The position numbers and the translations under genes are program-made. A stretch of DNA of 64,000 nucleotides from Vespula vulgaris (taxonomy: Eukaryota > Arthropoda > Insecta > Hymenoptera > Vespidae): NCBI RefSeq assembly GCF_905475345.1, contig NC_066588.1, forward strand, positions 12,950,473-13,014,472, written 5' to 3'. Within the stretch, counting starts at the first letter, position 1, and the number at the start of each line of letters is the position of its first letter. The notes beneath the pieces are model-generated. The model did no database searches. It was given only the letters and a program-made list of their open reading frames with translations, and was not told the origin of the DNA. Of this stretch, positions 34,332-48,754 are shown one piece after another.

Positions 34332-35268
34332 GTGTTCTCGGGCGCGAATAAAAGTCCTACCGATATGGACTACGTTTGATTGCTAACAACGAATAAATGA
34401 CCGGTCGTGCTAGTGAGTCGGTTTATGTGCTGCCGAGTAGTGTGGTATGCTATCCGTAAGAGTGGACTCAGCCTCCTCCAGTTAGCCGCCTGATTTCTTG
34501 AATAGTGCATAGAAAGCCGCGAACGCGAATTTAAAGTAGAGTCACCGTTCTCCTAACACTCCCGGGAGTGTTCGGGCGCGATTAAAAGTCCTTCCGACAT
34601 GGACTACGTTTGATTGCTAAAAACGCATAAATGACCGGTCGTGCTAGTGAGTCGGTTTATGTGCTGCCGAGTAGTATGGTTTGCTATCCGTAAGTGTGGA
34701 CTCACCCTCCGCCAGTTAGCCGCCTGATTTCTTGATTAGTGCATAGAACGCCGCGAACGCGAATTTAAAGTAGAGTCACCGTTCTTCTAACACTCCCGGG
34801 AGTGTTCTGGCGCTATTAAAAGTCCTTCCGACATGGACTACGTTTGATTGCTAAAAACGGATAAATGACGGGTCGTGCTAGTGAGTCGGTTTATGTGCTG
34901 CCGAGTAGTATGGTTTGCTATCCGTAAGAGTGGACTGATCCTCCTCTAGTTAGCCGCCTGATTTCTTGGTTAGTGCATAGAACGCCGCGAACGCGATTTT
35001 AAAGTAGAGTCACCGTTCTCCTAACACTCCCGGGAGTGTTCGGGCGCGATTAAAAGTCCTTCCGACATGGACAACGTTTGATTGCTAAAAACGACTAACT
35101 GACCGGTCTTGCTAGTGAGTCGGTTTATGTGCTGCCGAGTAGTGTGGTTTGCTATCCATAAGAGTGGGCTGATCCTCCTTCAGTTAGCCGCCTGATTTCT
35201 TGGTTAGTGCATAGAACGCCGCGAACGCGAATTTAAAGTAGAGTCACCGTTCTTCTAACACTCACGGG
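34332..35268 (+). repeat. 234-bp satellite array, U2 (4 copies)
   Basis: Minimal array: the conserved first copy, then essentially the conserved last copies. It shows which copies are the fixed edges. Confidence 0.9.
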
Positions 35269-35984
35269 AGTGTTCGGCCGCGATTAAAAGTCCTACCGTG
35301 GACTTCGTTTTATAGAACGTCGATTATTTGATCACGCCGGTCACGCGAACTTTAGAGTAGAGTCCCCGTTAGCCCGTGGGTCCCCAGATGCAGCAACCTC
35401 CAAGCGGTGGGACCTGGGTCGGTAGTACTTGCAATATATTGAAATTGTATCTAAATTTCATCAAAAGTTTATAACTAAATTATATATAGAAATTTAAATA
35501 ATTATATAGCGCAAGTACTACCGGGCGAATGGCTGCATATTTTACTTAAAACAATTATTTTTAATTTTTGGTTAAATTGTTGATCAAGTACTCTATCTTC
35601 TATCGGGTGGGATCCTTGGGAGGGGCCCTCCGGTGTGGGCCTTAGGTGGGTTTCGTTCTTCAGCTGAGGTGTGTTTCGTTCGTAATTTCATTTTTCTGAC
35701 GTTCACTTACGAATATTTCCCTTTCAATATATGCTTTCATTCACTATATTGATATTGAATAATTTCATTGAATATATGATTTCAATTCACTTACAATATA
35801 TGCTGACTTTACTATGCAAAGCGATACGAATTGTAATATATTAGTATAGTATTTTAAATAATAATCTATTAGTATATTTGTTTTATTCGTATTTATTTAT
35901 AAATAATCACGAAACGATATACAATGCACCACCTACCACGAACACACAGATGCAAGGTATATCGTGCGCAATCACTAACGCTAT
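35269..35984 (+). repeat. Module theta and AT spacer, U2
   Basis: Perfect foldback at 35389-35537, then the G-rich box and AT-rich DNA. Confidence 0.65.
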
Positions 35985-36420
35985 GACAGTCACCAATATA
36001 GGAAAACTTAAAATTAAACCCATACTAACAATTTCTCACTCATACGAGTAACACCTGGGAACACGCATTGAGGAGAATGCAGAAAACATGGGAGGGGGGG
36101 GGAGGAAGAAACAGGAATTAGTTTGTTAAAAGCTGGAAACCCTGATCTAAAAATTTATTAACGTATTATTTATTAACGTATAGATCCTACGGGCTATGTA
36201 TCTACAAGTCTCTTTGTTTTTTATTAGCAATGATTCTACTCGACTTTTTTCTTTCAAAAACAATGACTTTATTGAGACTACTTTTATCAAAAAAATTAAT
36301 TAAATATTTATTTAATTTTGTATGAAAGAATAATCAAAAAACCTCGGACAATTCCTTCTAAGTGGCTGTTCTAATTAATAAGTTAAATCATGAACTACTG
36401 TTCATTTTCCAGAATCTATC
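35985..36420 (-). repeat. Inverted-repeat right arm, U2
   Basis: As in U1; the G-run is interrupted by A. Confidence 0.6.
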
Positions 36421-37257
36421 CGTCGCGCTTGTCTTCTGTTCGTTTTTTCTTGTTCATCTACATCGATACATCGAGATAAATCGCGATTAAATAGACCAAG
36501 TACGAAGCAAAGCATAAAACGTATATTACATGCTTTTTTGACGAAATCGAAAAAATTGATATCCAATTTCACTGCTAATATCGCGAGCAAATACAAATAA
36601 AATAGTGCTTACGAATTGAACTATTAATTAATCCAATCTATGAAACAAGAAGACCCTATCCTAAATTAATAAAATTTAATTTTCTATGTATGCAAAGTCG
36701 AAAATAGATTATATTAACGAATTCAACGATGATCATCTGAAACAAAACGAAAATATATAATGCTATAATACAATAGAAGGTAATATAATACGCCCGTTTG
36801 ACGTACCAGTATATAAATGCATTTTTTATTTCTATTATCAATCTACTTCTATAAATCATTTAAACGCGTGATTCTACATTTTGATATATGCTGCAATCGA
36901 GAAATCGAATAATTGAGGAATCTTGAATATACACTATCAATAAAAATATAAAATATGAATTGCTTTTTTATAAAATACATTATTTAAACAAAAATTATAG
37001 ATATCATTAGATCAACGATAAAAATTGTAAAGGCAAGATAAAATATAATTACTAAGATGTCAATGTTCATGATAATTAAGTTTCAAATTTCAATTAAGAA
37101 TTTGTGCATTTTCTGATAAAAAATAAAACATATGATAAGACAATCCATTCTCGAAAGATATAGCAGCAACTGGCTCCTCTTAATTACTTGGAAGCCTAGA
37201 CGTAATTTTTTATTCAAACAAACATTAATTTACACATACAATTTTGTTATCAATCAC
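36421..37257. other. AT-rich unit tail, U2
   Basis: Carries substitutions not in U1 or U3, for example AACGAATTC near 36718 and TCTACTTC near 36843. No gene seen. Confidence 0.5.
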
Positions 37258-37308
<51 letters not shown>

Positions 37309-37388
37309 TGTATGTATGTATGCATGTATGTATGCATGTATACACACATACGTACATACACACACGTGTGTGTGTATATATATATAAA
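37258..37388. repeat. (TA)n/(TATG)n microsatellite, U2
   Basis: Shortest TA run of the three; begins ATCACATATATA rather than ATAATATATA. Confidence 0.95.
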
Positions 37389-37562
37389 TGCATATATTAT
37401 GTGTATATTATATAAAAAACATTCTCCATGTACACGAAATTTCATCTATATGTCTATACAAAAAGTCATATACACACTCACACACACATTCATTATTGAG
37501 ATTAACTGCTACGTGATATCGTATTTACAAAATATCTTTTCTCCTCGAAAATATTCCCAAAA

Positions 37563-38979
37563 CGTTTAATATCCAGAGATATCGCGAGTAATTCAGTAGT
37601 CACAGATAGATGAATACTCCAGAAATATCGTAATACTGCACTTGACTGCTTGATTAGAACTAAGATCTCTTGATATTATACTTGGTTGCCTTATTAATCT
37701 TGAGATCTCATGATATTATGCGTGATTGCTTCATTACTTGTGATATCAAAGTTATTTTGTATGTGATTATTTGATAACCCTCGAAATTTCGTGAAATAAT
37801 ACACGAGTACCTGCTGATATGCGAAATATAATGCTTGTTTGCAGATCCATTGGCATTCTTCGTTATTTCGAAGGTATTTGGGAGTCTACGTAAGTTATTG
37901 CGTTGTCCCCAGGCGTTTTGCGGAACCACTTAGGTTTCTACATCGTCCTGAGGGACTTAACGATATGAATAGCATTTTGGCGTTATTTTTCGAATTTGCG
38001 CGAGACAAATAGCGTTTCTGCTTCGATCAGACGGTATTTGCGAAACCAATTGCATTTCTGTGTCGTACCAAGTTTCGTTGAGAGACCACTTCCACATTTG
38101 TATTATCTTGAGGGATTTGGAGAAAACACTTGCATTTTGGAGTTATTTAGAGAGTTTTGCATTATCTAGAGCGACCCTGAGAGACCACTTGCGTTATTGC
38201 ATTAACCAAAGGATTTTTGAAAAAACCATTTACGATTCAACGATATATTAAAAGTTTTTGAAAGAACACTTGCATTTCTGCATCATCTTGAGCGATTTAG
38301 GGCGACCACTAGCATTTAGGCTTTATATGTAGAGTTTTCCCGAGACCACTTGCGTTTATGTGTCATATCGAGAGATTCTGCGAGACAACCTGCGTTTTGG
38401 CATCGTCCCGAGAGTTATTGAGAAAACACTTGCGTTCTTGTATTATCGTGAGAGATTACGAGAGGCGACCTGCATTTTGGAGATATTTCAAGAATTTTCA
38501 CCAGACCACTCGAGTTTTTGTATTATCTCGGGCGATTTTACGAGACCAAATGTGTTTTTTCATAATTTCCAGGATTTTTGCTTAGGCCACTGGTATCTTT
38601 GCGTCATATTGAGTATTTTTGCTTAGATCCACTTGTATCTATTTTCATCCCGATAGTATTTGCTTATACCATTCGTATTTTTGCATCATCCTGAGTGATT
38701 CTGGGAGACCTCTTGTGTTTTTCCGTCATGTCAACGGTTTTTGCTTATTCCACCTGTATTTATCTGTCATATTGAGCATTTTTTGAATCCACTTTTGTTT
38801 TTTCGTCATCCAGATGCTTTTTGCTAAGGCCAATTTTGTTTATTCGTCAGCTTGAAGATTTTTGCTTAGTCCACTTGTATTTTTTCCTTATCCCTAAGGT
38901 AACTGCTTAGACCACTTGATTTTTAACTTCCTCCTGACCGTTTTTGCAAGTCCACTTGAACTTTTTCGACTTCCAAGTG
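37563..38979 (+). repeat. Degenerate 40-bp satellite array, U3
   Basis: Shares TTTTGCGG and GGCGTT variants with U1, but the 1-bp insertion near 38932 and CTTGTTTGCAG with U2: a mosaic. Confidence 0.8.
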
Positions 38980-39751
38980 GTTTCTCCTTGGACCACTAGT
39001 GATTTTTCGTCATCTCGATGGTTGGTACTTTCGGAATTTAGTACTTTGATTTTCCTGAAGCGATCTTCGAAATATTCACCCATCGTTCTGAATTCTATCT
39101 TTCTCACGCGCACTCTCGTAAATATTCTCAGTTTCTTTACTCCTTTTTCTTTTTTTATTTTCTCTTCCTCTTCTCTTTCTATTCCTCTTCTCTTTTCTTC
39201 ATTTTCTTCTTCTCATCTTCTTTTACTTCTTTTCTATATCAAATTAGATCATCGAGGAATCGATCATCGAAAGATTAAATTTTTGCAGAGAAGTTTGAGG
39301 AATAATTCGCTCTATACGTATAATTCGCATTATCTCTTCTTCTTTAAATCTTTTTCTGTTTTAGGTTAAATGATCGAGGGATCGTTCATCGTGGGAGTTT
39401 TATAGGGAAATTAAGAAAACTTCTCTGCATATAATTTTTATTATATGGAGAGAGAGTATGTCTCTTTGCTTCCGTACTCGAATGATAGGCGTGTGCCGGT
39501 CGTCACGCGCATGAGTGTTCGCGGTCGCGAGATTATAAGTCCTACCGAGGACTACGTTTTAATTTTTGAAATATAGACACGACCGGTCGTGTCTCGAGAT
39601 ATCTGAAGCTGACGGTGTGGACGATGGCGTTCTTCGTAAGCAAGGTCTCGTTCGCCTCCAGTTTTCTGATAGGCCGGTAACTCCCGAAGCGGAAAGACAT
39701 CTCGAACGCGAATTTTAGAGTAGAGTCCCCGTTAGACCGTGGGTCCCCAAA

Positions 39752-39919
39752 TGCAGCTACCTCCTCGTGGTGGGACCTGGGTCAGTAGTACTTGCGATAT
39801 ATTGAAATCTGTCAAATTATTTCTTAGATCTTTAATTAAATTATATATGTTATCTAAAATCCGTAACGAAATTGTATATATAATCATATAGCGCAAGTAC
39901 TACCGGGCGGATGGCTGCA
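39752..39919 (+). repeat. TGCAGC foldback, alpha, U3
   Basis: Arms as in U1 copy i. Confidence 0.65.
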
Positions 39920-40828
39920 TAATTCTATCTTTTCCAAAATCTCCCTTCTCTCAAATTTCAGTTAAACCTTCATTACATTTTACCTTGTTAGTTATATTTT
40001 GATGGATAGATAAATTGGATATATCACAATTCTAAATTAATAAAGTTATAAAATTATTACGAAAACGCAAAGAAAATTTTTCTTGCACCCTTATGTTCTC
40101 TGACATTCCTAGTTATAATTCTTCAATTTTATTACTTACATACTATTATTAATTATATTAATCATATTCTTTCATTAATTATATTAATTATATACATTTA
40201 TTTATTCTATTAATTACTTTTATTAACTATTATTAATCATTAGTCTCGGGTGGGAACTTTGGTTGCGTTGCCGTCTCGGTACCTTTTAGTGCTCTTTCTT
40301 TCATTTTCTCTTCTTCTCCACTTTTCTCTTTTCCTTTTCTTCTTCTCTCCTTCTTTATCTTCTTTTTTGTTTCAGGTTATTCGATCAAATTTTCAATCAT
40401 CGAGGAACTGATCATCGTAATGTTTTTTTATTGGATTACTATACATTTCTATTAATTATATACACTTATGTTCACTATAATTTTTATTATTCCTATATAT
40501 TTCTATTCATTATATAATTCTTTTCTCCTTTTTCTCTACTTCTGTGTCAGACTAGATCATCGAAGGATCAACTATGCTGAAATTATATTTTTACAGGGAA
40601 ATTATTCAGTATAAATATTTGCAAAAAATTATGCATGTTATTTTTACATGTTTATCCTTTCTTCTTTTATTCTTTTTCTGTTTCAAGTTAGGTGATCGGA
40701 GCCGGATCATCTTGCTTCCGTACGCGGATGATAGAGAAAACACTGACGCGCGTGACAGCCGGTGCAACCCAGACGCAACCCAGACGCAACCCAGATGGGA
40801 CCCACACGTAACCCAGACACAACCCAGA

Positions 40829-40959
40829 TGCAGCTACCTACATGTGGTGGAACCTGGGCCGGTAGTACTTGTGATACGTCGAAATCTGTCACAATTATAT
40901 TTAATGTCTGTAACTAAATTATACATATAATTATAAAACGCAAGTATTACTGGGCGAAT
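40829..40959 (+). repeat. TGCAGC foldback, beta, U3 (degenerate)
   Basis: As in the other units. Confidence 0.5.
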
Positions 40960-41557
40960 ATTTCTATACTATTACAATATCTCTCGTCTGCCTAAGTTCA
41001 ATTAAACGTTAAATTGATTACATCATAAATTGTTAGTTATATTTCCAAAAATAAATAAATTTGAATATAGCAAAATTTTAAATTAATTTTCTAAGAGAAC
41101 GAACAGAAAGCTTTTCCGTCACACTAATGTTAGTTGTCATTCGTATCTATCCTTATTTACTTTTATTACTTATATAGACTTACTAATTGTATACTCTTGA
41201 TAATAACATTAATTATATACTTTTATTTACTATATGAATCATTTTTATTAACATATATTAATAATTAATCTTGGATGGAACTTTTGAAAGGGACCTTCCG
41301 ACGTGGGCTTCTGGGCGGTTTACTATTTCAGTATCTTTGCAATGCTATCTTTCTCTTCTTCTTTCTTTACCTTTTCTCTTTTTCCTTTTTCTTCTCCTTT
41401 ACTACTTTAACTGTTGTCAAGGTCTCATATAACACCGGACAAATAGTTGCAAAATTCAATGTTTTTCCAATAACGAAGAAATATTTTATTTTAAAATTAA
41501 ATTGTCAAGTGGGGATAATTTTTTTTGTGAGTCGAAAACAAAATCGAACAACATTGA

Positions 41558-44500
41558 CAGTTACTATGTTAGTTGAGCTTTGGACTACGACAAGAAAACT
41601 TAGAAATTTTCGGGGATGCCATCCATGCAAGAATTAACGAATAATTAAGTCAAATATACAACAGCTCCTTTGGTTTTAGACTTAAATGCAGAGTAGGGAT
41701 AGCCGGTTTCGAGGGCCGACAACACAGTTGGGTCTTGGACCGACCTTTACAGTTACTAGATCAGTTGTACTTTTGACTTCGGCGAGAGAACTTAGAAATT
41801 TTCGGGGATGCCATCCATGCAAGTGATAACGAACAGTTAATTCAAATATACCACAGCTTCTTTGATATTAGACTTAAATGCAGAGTATGGATACTCGGTT
41901 TCGAGAGACCACAACAAAGTGGGGTCATGAAGCCACCTATGCAGTTACTAGTTCAGTTGAGCATTGGACTTCGACGAGAGAACTTAGAAATGTTCGCGGA
42001 AGTCATCCATGCAAGTGATAACGAACAGTTAATTCAAATATACCACAGCTTCTTTGATTTTGGACTCAAATACAGAGTAGGGATAGTCGGCTTCGGGAGA
42101 CGTCAACAAAGTCGGTTCTTGGACCGACCTTTTCAGTTACTAGTTCAGTTGTGTTTTGGACCTCGAAAAGGGAACTTACAAATTTTCGCAGATGCCATCC
42201 AAGCCAGTATTAAGGAACAGTTAATTCAAATATACCACAGCTTCTTTGATTTTAGACTTAAATACGGGGTAGGGATAGTCGGCTTCGGGAGACGTCAACA
42301 AAGTCGGGTCTTGGCCCGACCTTTTCAGTTACTAGTTCAGTTGAAGTTTGGACTTCGACGAGAGAACTTAGAAATTTTCGCGGATGCCATCCATGCAAGT
42401 GATAACGAACAGTTAATTCAAATATACCACAGCTTCTTTGATTTTGGACTAAAATACAGAGTAGGGATAGTCGGTTTCGAGAGACGACAACAAAGTGGGG
42501 TCAGGAACCGACCTTGCAGTTACTAGTTCAGTTGTGCTTTGGACATCGACATGGGAACTTACAAATTTTCGCGGATGCCATCCATGCATGTACTAACGAA
42601 CAGATAATTCAAATATACAAAAGCTTCTTTGATTTTAGACTTAAATACAGAGTAGGGATAGTCGGCTTCGGGAGACGTCAACAAAGTCGGGCCTCGGACC
42701 GACCTTTGCAGTTACTAGTTCAGTTGAGCATTGGACTTCGACGAGAGAACTTAGAAATTTTCGCGGATGCCATCCATGCAAGTACTAATGAACGGATAAT
42801 TCAAATATACAACAGCTTCTTTGATTTTAGACTTAAATACAGAGTAGGGTTAGTCGGCTTCGGGTGACGACAACAAAGTCCGGTCTTGGACCGACCTTTT
42901 CAGTTACAAGTTCAGTTGAGGTTTGGATTTCGACGATAGATCTTAGAAATTTTCTCGGATGCCATCCATGCAAGTATTGACGAACAGTTAATTCAAATAT
43001 ACCACAGCTTCTTTGATTTTAGACTTAAATACAGGGTAGGGATAGTCGGTTTCGAGAGACGACAACAAAGTGGGGTCAGGAACCGACCTTGCAGTTACTA
43101 GTTCAGTTGTGCTTTGGACTTCGACGATAGCTCTTAGAAATTTTCGCGGATGCCATCCATGCAAGTGATAACGAACAGTTAATTCAAATATACCACAGCT
43201 TCTTTGATTTTGGACTCAAATACAGGGTAGGGATAGTCGGTTTCGAGAGACGACAACAAAGTGGGGTCAGGAACCGACCTTGCAGTTACTAGTTCAGTTG
43301 TGCTTTGGACATCGACAAGGGAACTTACAAATTTTCGCGGATGCCATCCATGCATGTACTAACGAACAGATAATTCAAATATACAAAAGCTTCTTTGATT
43401 TTAGACTTAAATGCAGAGTAGGGATAATCGGTTTCGAGAGACCACAACAAAGTGGGGTCAGGAACCGACCTTGCAGTTACTAGTTCAGTTGTGCTTTGGA
43501 CTTCGACGATAGATCTTAGAAATTTTCGCGGATGCCATCCATGCAAGTACTAACTAATAGATAATTCAAATATAGAACAGCTTCTTTTATTTTAGACTTA
43601 AATACAGAGTAGGGATAGTCGGCTTCGGGAGACGTCAACAAAGTCGGGTCTTGGACCGACCTTTTCAGTTACTAGTTCAGTTGAGGTTTGGACTTCGACG
43701 ATAGATCTTAGAAATTTTCTCGGATGCCATCCATGCAAGTATTAACGAACAGTTAATTCAAATATACCACAGCTTCTTTGATTTTGGACTCAAATACAGA
43801 GTAGGGATAGTCGGTTTCGAGAGACGACAAAAAAGTGGGGTCAGGAGCCGACCTTGCAGTTACTAGTTCAGTTGTGCTTTGGACTTCGACGATAGATCTT
43901 AGAAATTTTCGCGGATGCCATCCATGCAAGTACTAACTAACAGATAATTCAAGTATAGAACAGCTTCTTTGATTTTAGACATAAATACAGAGTAGGGATA
44001 GTCGGCTTCGGGAGACGTCAACAAAGTCGGGCCTCGGACCGACCTTTGCAGTTACTAGTTCAGTTGAGAATTGGACTTCGACGAGAGAACTTAGAAATTT
44101 TCGCGGATGCCATCCATGCAAGTGATAACGAACAGTTAATTCAAATATACCACAGCTTCTTTGATTTTGGACTCAAATACAGAGTAGGGATATTCGGTTT
44201 CGAGGGCCGACAACAAAGTTGGGTCTTGGACCGACCTTTACAGTTACTAGATCAGTTGTACTTTTGAATTCGGCGAGAGAACTTAGAAATTTTCGGGGAT
44301 ACCATCCATGCAAGTGATAACGAACAGTTAATTCAAATATACCACAGCTTCTTTGATTTTGGACTCAAATACAGAGTAGGGATAGTCGGCTTCGGGAGAG
44401 GAAAACAAAGTCGGGTCTCGGACCGACCTTTGCAGTTTCTAGTTCAGTTGAGCTGTGGACTTCGACGAGAGAACTTAGAAATTTTCGCGGATGCCATCCA

Positions 44501-47500
44501 TGCAAGTGATAACGAACAGTTAATTCAAATATACCACAGCTTCTTTGATTTTAGACTTAAATGCAGATTAGGGATACTGGGTTTCGAGAGACGACAAAAA
44601 AGTGGGGTCAGGAACCGACCTTGCAGTTACTAGTTCTGTTGTGTTTTGGACCTCGAAAAGGGAACTTACAAATTTTCGCAGATGCCATCCATGCCAGTAT
44701 TAAGGAACAGATAATTCAAATATAGAACAGCTTCTTTTATTTTAGACTTAAATACAGAGTAGGGATAGTCGGCTTCGGGAGACGTCAACAAAGTCGCGTC
44801 TTGGACCGACCTTTGCAGTTTCTAGTTCAGTTGAGCTGTGGACTTCGACGAGAGAACTTAGAAATTTTCGCGGATGCCATCCATGCAAGTATTAACGAAT
44901 AGATAATTCAAATATACAACAGCTTCTTTGATTTTAGACTTAAATGCAGAGTATGGATACTCGGTTTCGAGAGACCACAACAAAGTGGGGTCATGAAGCG
45001 ACATATGCAGTTACTAGTTCAGTTGAGCATTGGACTTCGACGAGAGAACTTAGAAATGTTCGCGGAAGTCATCCATGCAAGTTATAACGAACAGTTAATT
45101 CAAATATACCACAGCTTCTTTGATTTTGGACTCAAATACAGAGTAGGGATAGTCGGCTTCGGGAGACGTCAACAAAGTCGGTTCTTGGACCGACCTTTTC
45201 AGTTACTAGTTCAGTTGTGTTTTGGACTTCGAAAAGGGAACTTACAAATTTTCGCAGATGCCATCCATGCCAGTATTAAGGAACAGTTAATTCAAATATA
45301 CCACAGCTTCTTTGATTTTGGACTCAAATACAGAGTAGGGATAGTCGGTTTCGAGAGACCACAACAATGTGGGGTCAGGAACCGACTTTGCAGTTACTAG
45401 TTCAGTTGTGCTTTGGACCTCGACAAGGGAACTTACAAATTTTCGCAGATGCCATCCATGCCAGTATTAAGGAACAGTTAATTCAAATATACCACAGCTT
45501 CTTTGATTTTGGACTCAAATACAGAGTAGGGATAGTCGGCTTCGGGAGACGTCAACAAAGTGGGGTCAGGAACCGACCTTGCAGTTACTAGTTCAGTTGT
45601 GCTTTGGACATCGACATGGGAACTTACAAATTTTCGCGGATGCCATCCATGCAAGTGATAACGAACAGTTAATTCAAATATACCACAGCTTCTTTGATTT
45701 TGGACTCAAATACAGAGTAGGGATAGTCGGCTTCGGGAGACGTCAACAAAGTCGGGTCTTGGACCGACCTTTTCAGTTACTAGTTCAGTTGAGGATTGGA
45801 CTTCGACGATAGATCTTAGAAATTCTCTCGGATGCCATCCATGCAAGTATTAACGAACAGATAATTCAAATATACAAAAGCTTCTTTGATTTTAGACTTA
45901 AATGCAGAGTAGGGATACTGGGTTTCGAGAGACCACAACAAAGTGGGATCAGGAACCGACCTTGCAGTTACTAGTTCAGTTGTGCTTTGGACTTCGACGA
46001 TAGATCTTAGAAATTTTCGCGGATGCCATCCATGCAAGTACTAACTAACAGATAATTCAAATATAGAACAGCTTCTTTTATTTTAGACTTAAATACAGAG
46101 TAGGGATAGTCGGCTTCGGGAGACGTCAACAAAGTCGGGTCTTGGACCGACCTTTTCAGTTACTAGTTCAGTTGAGGATTGGACTTCGAAAAGAGAACTT
46201 AGAAATTTTCGCGGATGCCATCCATGCAAGTACTAATGAACGGATAATTCAAATATACAATAGCTTCTTTGATTTTAGACTTAAATACAGAGTAGGGATA
46301 GTCGGCTTCGGGTGACGACAACAAAGTCCGGTCTTGGACAGACCTTTTCAGTTACTAGTTCAGTTGAGCATTGGACTTCGACGAGAGAACTTAGAAATTT
46401 TCGCGGATGCCATCCATGCAAGTGATAACGAACAGTTAATTCAAATATACCACAGCTTCTTTGATTTTGGACTCAAATACAGAGTAGGGATAGTCGGTTT
46501 CGAGAGACGACAACAAAGTGGGGTCAGGAACCGACCTTGCAGTTACTAGTTCAGTTGTGCTTTGGACATCGACAAGGGAACTTACAAATTTTCGCGGATG
46601 CCATCCATGCATGTACTAACGAACAGATAATTCAAATATACAAAAGCTTCTTTGATTTTAGACTTAAATGCAGAGTAGGGATACTGGGTTTCGAGAGACC
46701 ACAACAAAGTGGGGTCATGAAGCGACCTATGCAGTTACTAGTTCAGTTGAGCATTGGACTTCGACGAGAGAACTTAGAAATGTTCGCGGAAGTCATCCAT
46801 GCAAGTGATAACGAACAGTTAATTCAAATATACCACAGCTTCTTTGATTTTGGACTCAAATACAGAGTAGGGATAGTCGGCTTCGGGAGACGTCAACAAA
46901 GTGGGGTCAGGAACCGACCTTGCAGTTACTAGTTCAGTTGTGCTTTGGACATCGACATGGGAACTTACAAATTTTCGCGGATGCCATCCATGCATGTACT
47001 AACGAACAGATAATTCAAATATACAAAAGCTTCTTTGATTTTAGACTTAAATGCAGAGTAGGGATACTCGGTTTCGAGAGACCACTACAAAGTGTGGTCA
47101 GGAACCGACCTTGCAGTTACTAGTTCAGTTGTGCTTTGGACTTCGACGATAGATCTTAGAAATTTTCGCGGATGCCATCCATGCAAGTACTAACTAACAG
47201 ATAATTCAAATATAGAACAGCTTCTTTTATTTTAGACTTAAATACAGAGTAGGGATAGTCGGCTTCGGGAGACGTCAACAAAGTCGGGTCTTGGACCGAC
47301 CTTTTCAGTTACTAGTTCAGTTCAGGATTGGACTTCGACGAGAGAACTTAGAAATTTTCGCGGATGCCATCCATGCAAGTACTAATGAACGGATAATTCA
47401 AATATACAATAGCTTCTTTGATTTTAGACTTAAATACAGAGTAGGGATAGTCGGCTTCGGGTGACGACAACAAAGTCCGGTCTTGGACAGACCTTTTCAG

Positions 47501-48357
47501 TTACTAGTTCAGTTGAGGTTTGGACTTCGACGATAGATCTTAGAAATTCTCTCGGATGCCATCCATGCAAGTATTAACGAACAGTTAATTCAAATATACC
47601 ACAGCTTCTTTGATTTTGGACTCAAATAGAGAGTAGGGATAGTCGGCTTCGGGAGACGTCAACAAAGTCGGGCCTCGGACCGACCTTTGCAGTTACTAGT
47701 TCAGTTGAGCATTGGACTTCGACGAGAGAACTTGGAAATTTTCGCGGATGCCATCCATGCAAGTACTAACGAACAGATGATTCAAATATACAACAGCTTC
47801 TTTGATTTTAGTCTGAAATACTGAGTAGGGATAGTCTGCTTCGGGAGCGGAAAACATAGTCGGGTCTCGGACCGACCTTTACAGTTACTAGATCAGTTGT
47901 GCTTTTGACTTCGGCGAGAGAACTTAAAAATCTTCGCAGATGCCATCCATGCAAGTATTAGCGAACAGTTAATTCAAATATACGAAAGCTTCTCTGATTT
48001 TAGACTTTACTTCAGAGTAGGGATAGTCGGCTTCGGGAGACGACAACTAAGTCGGGACATGGACGGACCTTTACAGTTACTAGTTCAGTTGTGCTTGGAC
48101 TTCGACGATAGAACTTAGAAATTTTTGCAGATGCTATCCATGCAAGTAGTAACGAACAGTTAATTCAAATATACAACAGCTTTTTTGATTTTACACTTAA
48201 ATGCAGAGTAGGGATACTCGGTTTCGAGAGACGACAACAAAGTCGGGTCTTGGACCGACCTTTACAGTTACGAGTTCAATTGTGCTTTGAACCTCGACAA
48301 GAGTACTTAGAAATTTTCACAGGATGCCATTCAAACGAGTATTAACGAAGAATCGAT
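41558..48357 (+). repeat. 191/192-bp satellite array, U3 (about 35 copies)
   Basis: Same total length as in U1, but landmarks shift by +2 copies after about 43500, then by -5, then +3 before the end. The leftmost diverged subrepeat (41631-41815) is shared with U1. Longest open stretch is 199 codons at 41927-42526, broken by a 191-bp junction. Confidence 0.9.
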
Positions 48358-48754
48358 GCAAGTATATGCTTCCATGACTCATATTTTCGTAATTCTACAC
48401 TATTTCTTTTGTTTCAGACTTCGATTTCGCACTTTAGAAGAACTTTGATAATCTATCTTCAGGAGTGGACTTAGAAATTTTCGCATTGTCGAGGACTTTG
48501 GGAATCTATCTCATGGAGTGGACTTAGAAATTTTTGCTGGATGCCATTCGTGCGAGTATTAACGAAGACTTAATGTAAGTATATTTCTCTATCACATATT
48601 TGTTGAATGATTTATACAGTCTTTTATTATAACAGTGATACCGACTATTTTATTTCTATTTTTATATTTCAGAACCCCGTTGCAGTGGCGCATGTAACAA
48701 TGAAGAAATCGAGGATTTGTATTGCTAAAATAAAAATAAAAGCAGTGTTTGTTC
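48358..48754 (+). ncRNA. Candidate spliced 3' end, U3
   Basis: GC-AG candidate 48358-48417, GT-AG candidate 48575-48672, AATAAA pair kept. All splice consensus bases match U1 and U2. Confidence 0.4.

Larger units (their letters stand above)
22296..37562 (+). repeat. Macro-repeat unit U2 (15,267 bp)
   Basis: Shortest full unit. Relative to U1 it lacks about 18 copies of the 191/192-bp repeat (3,451 bp), the 1,435-bp duplication, and four 234-bp copies. It has a 12-bp insertion after 34155 relative to U1. Elsewhere it is collinear with U1 with few substitutions. Its first 5 kb shares diagnostic variants with U4 rather than U1 or U3. Confidence 0.95.
38980..41557 (+). repeat. Modules alpha, beta and beta' leader, U3
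   Basis: U1-like variants at 39736 (A) and near 39941 (CTCCCTTC). The palindrome is at 39576-39593. Confidence 0.75.

Noticed and set aside
41927..42526. 199-codon frame in the satellite as a repeat protein gene
   Set aside because: It exists only because three 192-bp copies happen to be in frame; neighbouring copies have stops or shifts, and the minus strand is also open.
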